Assembly: GCA_021812205.1 (NCBI GenBank)
Contig: JAKAOJ010000004.1
Location: forward strand, 1-14,386
Reading direction: 5' to 3'
Length of the DNA: 14,386 bases
Origin: Microcaldota archaeon
Lineage (GTDB): Archaea; Micrarchaeota; Micrarchaeia; Micrarchaeales; Micrarchaeaceae
Shown: positions 12,826 through 14,386 of the stretch, in pieces
Layout of the letters: every line of letters begins with the position of its first letter
Numbering within the stretch: the first letter of the stretch is position 1
Notes under the pieces: generated by a model
The model's database searches: none
What the model was told of the DNA's origin: nothing
Seen by the model: only the letters and a program-made list of their open reading frames with translations
Position numbers and translations under genes: made by a program

Positions 12826-13671
12826 TCAAGTCTTCGGCGCAAGATAGGTATGTATCCAGTTGGTTGTGAACGTCACATTGTGCACGGTAGAGTTGTTCCC
12901 GTTTCCGCTGTAGTCGTTCGCGTTGCCGTTGAGGGGCCACCATCCGACAAGGTGGACAATGTCTGTAGGATCAGCGCCTATGCCCTTCACGTAGCTCGCA
13001 TTTATCTCGGCATGGGAGAACGATGTGTTGTATAGCTGCACGTTGGACACCCTTGCGTTCAGCGCGTACAGCCCCTGCGCGGAATGCGGACCGCCGAGGT
13101 CTATGCTAGATATGTGTGATGTGGTGGTGGTGCCGTTCTGCGTCACAGTCTCGTTGGTGTACAGATACCATCTGCCGGAGGTGGTGTTGACTGTAAGCGC
13201 ATAGAAAGACCACGGCTCGAACTTTGGGGCTGGATCTGGAATCCAGTAGATGTATATCGCCTGGCCCTGGGAGCTTCCCTTGATGTACAGCACGTTCTGC
13301 GGCGTGCTGCCGTTGTTGAATGGCTCCATCCAGAATGTTATTGTGAAGGCGGGGGTGTCGGAGCGCACGTGCATCAGTATGCTGCTGTGCGCACCCTGCG
13401 TCATGTAGCCAACATACTGCGGCAGCTCAGAATTGCATATGCCGAACTGCTCGATGTTGGCCGTCGTGTTGATGCCGTATGGCCTGAATATATAGCATGC
13501 ACTGGGAGGCACTCTCGGCGAAAAATTGTATGGGTTGAAGACGCCTAGCTGGAAGAGCGCCACCAGTACCAGCGCGACTATCAGGACCAGCCATCCGTAT
13601 GTCATCAGGAACTCAATAGTCGACTGGCCCCTGTTCCACCCTATGCCCGCGTGCAGGGCTGCGCCCGACAT
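12826..13671 (-). CDS. Pilin-like surface protein with LamG (concanavalin-like) domain
   Basis: A 281-aa protein. RGQSTIEF (14-21) is a class III prepilin-type signal, with predicted cleavage before Q16, followed by the hydrophobic segment TYGWLVLIVALVLVALF (24-40). Residues 85-230 look like a LamG/concanavalin sandwich: FTITFWMEP at 109, WSFYALTVN at 154, and NARVSNVQLYNTSFSHAEI at 205-223, which is the usual last strand. The block VGWWPLNGNANDYSGNGN (242-259), normally the first strand of LamG_3 domains, comes after it. About ten or more NxS/T sequons are present. It is probably exported, assembled in the membrane or a filament, and glycan-binding or adhesive. ATG 13671 is the start: the motif follows directly, and TATA-like TAAATAT (13697-13703) is 29 nt upstream. 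The open frame further upstream overlaps the cgi121 gene and is spurious. Confidence 0.85.
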   Translation of the reverse strand: MSGAALHAGIGWNRGQSTIEFLMTYGWLVLIVALVLVALFQLGVFNPYNFSPRVPPSACYIFRPYGINTTANIEQFGICNSELPQYVGYMTQGAHSSILMHVRSDTPAFTITFWMEPFNNGSTPQNVLYIKGSSQGQAIYIYWIPDPAPKFEPWSFYALTVNTTSGRWYLYTNETVTQNGTTTTSHISSIDLGGPHSAQGLYALNARVSNVQLYNTSFSHAEINASYVKGIGADPTDIVHLVGWWPLNGNANDYSGNGNNSTVHNVTFTTNWIHTYLAPKT

Positions 13672-13696
13672 GCAATGAGTATTATCGGGCTTCCAG

Positions 13697-13703
13697 ATAT
13701 TTA
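13697..13703 (-). promoter_or_regulatory. TATA candidate of the pilin-like LamG gene
   Basis: TAAATAT on the minus strand, in the 43-nt gap after cgi121, is centred 29 nt before ATG 13671 with no ribosome binding site between. This predicts a leaderless or nearly leaderless mRNA. Confidence 0.45.
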
Positions 13704-13714
13704 GAGGTTGCATG

Positions 13715-14206
13715 CTAGCCCTCGAGCCTTGAAAGCGCCATCCCTTGCAGCACTGCCTCGGTGCTGGTGTCGCGGATTCCAAGGCGCTTCGCTGCGGCCA
13801 ATGCAGATGCACGCGAAGGCCTGAACTCCGCATGGCTGCTGAGGAACGGCTTGACCTTCAGGTACGCAGCATTGCTGCTGCAGAACAGCACGAAGTCGCT
13901 GCCATACTTTGCACCTGCAGCCTTTATGGCATCGGATATCTGCTTGGTCATCGCTGTGAATAGCAGCATCTCTACCGCCATGCTATTTGCTATGTTGGTA
14001 TGCCCGGCAAACGCCCTCTTGGCATCCATGTATGCACCCAGCACGTGCTCCCGGCTTACCACAGCCTTTGGGTCGATGAGCTGCACAACACCGCCCTTCA
14101 GCGTGCGGACCTTTAGGTATAGCCTGTCGATAGGCAGCGGCGACGACGCACGCATCACCAGCGCTCCGCCCCGCGGCTTTGCTGTCAACCATTTCACCAA
14201 CGCCAT
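13715..14206 (-). CDS. cgi121: KEOPS complex subunit Cgi121 family protein
   Basis: A 163-aa protein. The core VVSREHVLGAYMDAKRAFA (49-67), HTNIANSMAVEMLLFTAMTKQISDAIKAAG (69-98) and SDFVLFC (103-109) match the Cgi121/TPRKB pattern: a His-Leu helix, then T-x-x-x-E-x-L-x-x-x-x-x-x-x-I-x-x-A, then a beta strand. Cgi121 binds the kinase Bud32 and recruits the tRNA substrate in KEOPS, which makes t6A37 on ANN-decoding tRNAs. A Kae1/Bud32 gene is not in the window. ATG 14206 has no ribosome binding site. A TATA-like TTTTTATT (14220-14227) is only 17 nt away but is 26 nt from the in-frame GTG 14197, so the true start may be that GTG (160 aa, leaderless). Confidence 0.8.
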   Translation of the reverse strand: MALVKWLTAKPRGGALVMRASSPLPIDRLYLKVRTLKGGVVQLIDPKAVVSREHVLGAYMDAKRAFAGHTNIANSMAVEMLLFTAMTKQISDAIKAAGAKYGSDFVLFCSSNAAYLKVKPFLSSHAEFRPSRASALAAAKRLGIRDTSTEAVLQGMALSRLEG

Positions 14207-14336
14207 TTCTCGTGATAGGAATAAAAACTGTCCTTTTGATTGTATGGAATGGCGGGCAGCGCTCGCGCTGATGCAGTGAAAACAATAAAAGAAGAGAAAG
14301 AAGGGAGCTTGCTAAGGTTTATGCGTTAGTGACGGA
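14207..14336. other. Intergenic stretch without a recognised gene
   Basis: This is the 130-nt gap between cgi121 and the possible gene at the right edge. It holds the cgi121 TATA candidate, a short dyad CAGCGCTCGCGCTG (14257-14270), a purine run around 14287-14306, an A/T box CAATAAAAG (14283-14291), and one arm of a 9-bp inverted repeat (14305-14313, partner 14355-14363). No tRNA fold or convincing small-RNA boxes were found on either strand. A 17-codon frame from GTG 14276 exists, but it has no further support. Confidence 0.5.
14220..14227 (-). promoter_or_regulatory. TATA candidate of cgi121
   Basis: TTTTTATT on the minus strand lies 26-27 nt upstream of GTG 14197 but only about 17 nt upstream of ATG 14206. 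If it is the promoter, it favours a leaderless GTG start. Confidence 0.35.
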
Positions 14337-14386
14337 ATGTTCACAGGTCGCGTGAGCAAGCTCGAGATGCTCGGCAACAGCATAGT
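14337..14386 (+). CDS. Possible start of a gene cut by the right edge
   Basis: ATG 14337 opens a frame that stays open for the remaining 16 codons (MFTGRVSKLEMLGNSI). AGTGA ends 4 nt upstream, the same site and spacing as at rpoD. CAATAAAAG at 14283-14291 could be its TATA box, with a leader near 24 nt. The peptide is too short to recognise. On the opposite strand a frame from the edge ends at a TAG at 14313-14315, so a minus-strand gene end cannot be excluded. Confidence 0.35.
   Translation, partial: MFTGRVSKLEMLGNSI

Noticed and set aside
12099..12842. 247-aa minus-strand frame over xpf
   Set aside because: Antisense shadow of a clear ERCC4/HhH protein.
13672..13833. 54-residue upstream extension of the LamG pilin
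   Set aside because: It overlaps cgi121 and its own TATA box; the class III signal lies right after ATG 13671.
14257..14270. CAGCGCTCGCGCTG dyad as an operator
   Set aside because: Six-base arms with a 2-base centre in GC-rich sequence are common by chance, and no nearby promoter is positioned for it; noted only in the intergenic entry.
14244..14329. Short plus-strand frames (11 codons from 14244, 17 codons from GTG 14276)
   Set aside because: Too short, with no ribosome binding site or similarity.
1..14386. CRISPR array, insertion sequence, attachment site or phage-like region
   Set aside because: No tandem direct repeats with spacers, no transposase or integrase motifs, and neither tRNA has an adjacent duplicated 3' end.

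Overview
The window is archaeal, and most likely from a small-genome lineage of the Micrarchaeota/ARMAN type. Three things point to archaea. There is an RNA-polymerase/ribosomal-protein cluster of archaeal type (RpoD, eL18, uL13, uS9, RpoN, uS2). There are archaea-specific families: a UbiA-type prenyltransferase resembling DGGGP synthase, a Cgi121-type KEOPS subunit, an XPF-like nuclease and pilin-like proteins with QSxxE class III signal peptides. There are TATA-like boxes placed for leaderless or near-leaderless mRNAs. The lineage is inferred from the pilin/LamG protein, the compact packing and the intron-bearing tRNAs; no phylogeny was run.

Layout. 1-327 (-): 5' part of a pilin-like surface protein, running off the left edge. 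386-1261 (+): UbiA-family prenyltransferase. 1274-4358 (-): one dense operon, in transcription order rpoD, tRNA-Leu(GAG) with a 31-nt intron, rpl18e, rpl13, rps9, rpoN, tRNA-Pro(GGG) with a 16-nt T-loop intron, rps2. 4503-5096 (+): unknown protein, possibly a degenerate CheD-like fold. 5080-6356 (-): GT2 glycosyltransferase and ThpR cyclic phosphodiesterase, overlapping by 4 nt. 6447-8075 (+): CTP synthase. 8049-9641 (-): multi-TM polysaccharide flippase. 9774-12824 (+): 799-aa GT-C-like membrane protein with a sequon-rich ectodomain, then an XPF-type nuclease. 12826-13671 (-): pilin-like protein with a LamG domain. 13715-14206 (-): Cgi121-like protein. 14337-end (+): a possible gene start.

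How the genes fit together. The transcription/translation operon is punctuated by two tRNAs that abut their neighbours: 1 nt after the rpoD stop, and 11 nt before the rps2 start. tRNA end-processing would therefore cut the mRNA and create the 5' ends of rpl18e and rps2. A second theme is the cell surface: GT2 transferase, flippase, GT-C-like protein and two pilin-like proteins, two of these proteins unusually rich in N-glycosylation sequons. Lipid (UbiA), nucleotide (PyrG), tRNA modification (KEOPS), RNA end chemistry (ThpR) and DNA repair (XPF) genes fill the gaps.

The most notable item is the tRNA-Pro gene at 1939-2027. Its T-loop is interrupted by a 16-nt insertion that folds as a bulge-helix-bulge. 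The gene lies under an apparent N-terminal extension of the uS2 frame and is easily missed. No CRISPR, insertion sequence or phage-like region was seen, and no stretch above 300 bases lacks a gene.
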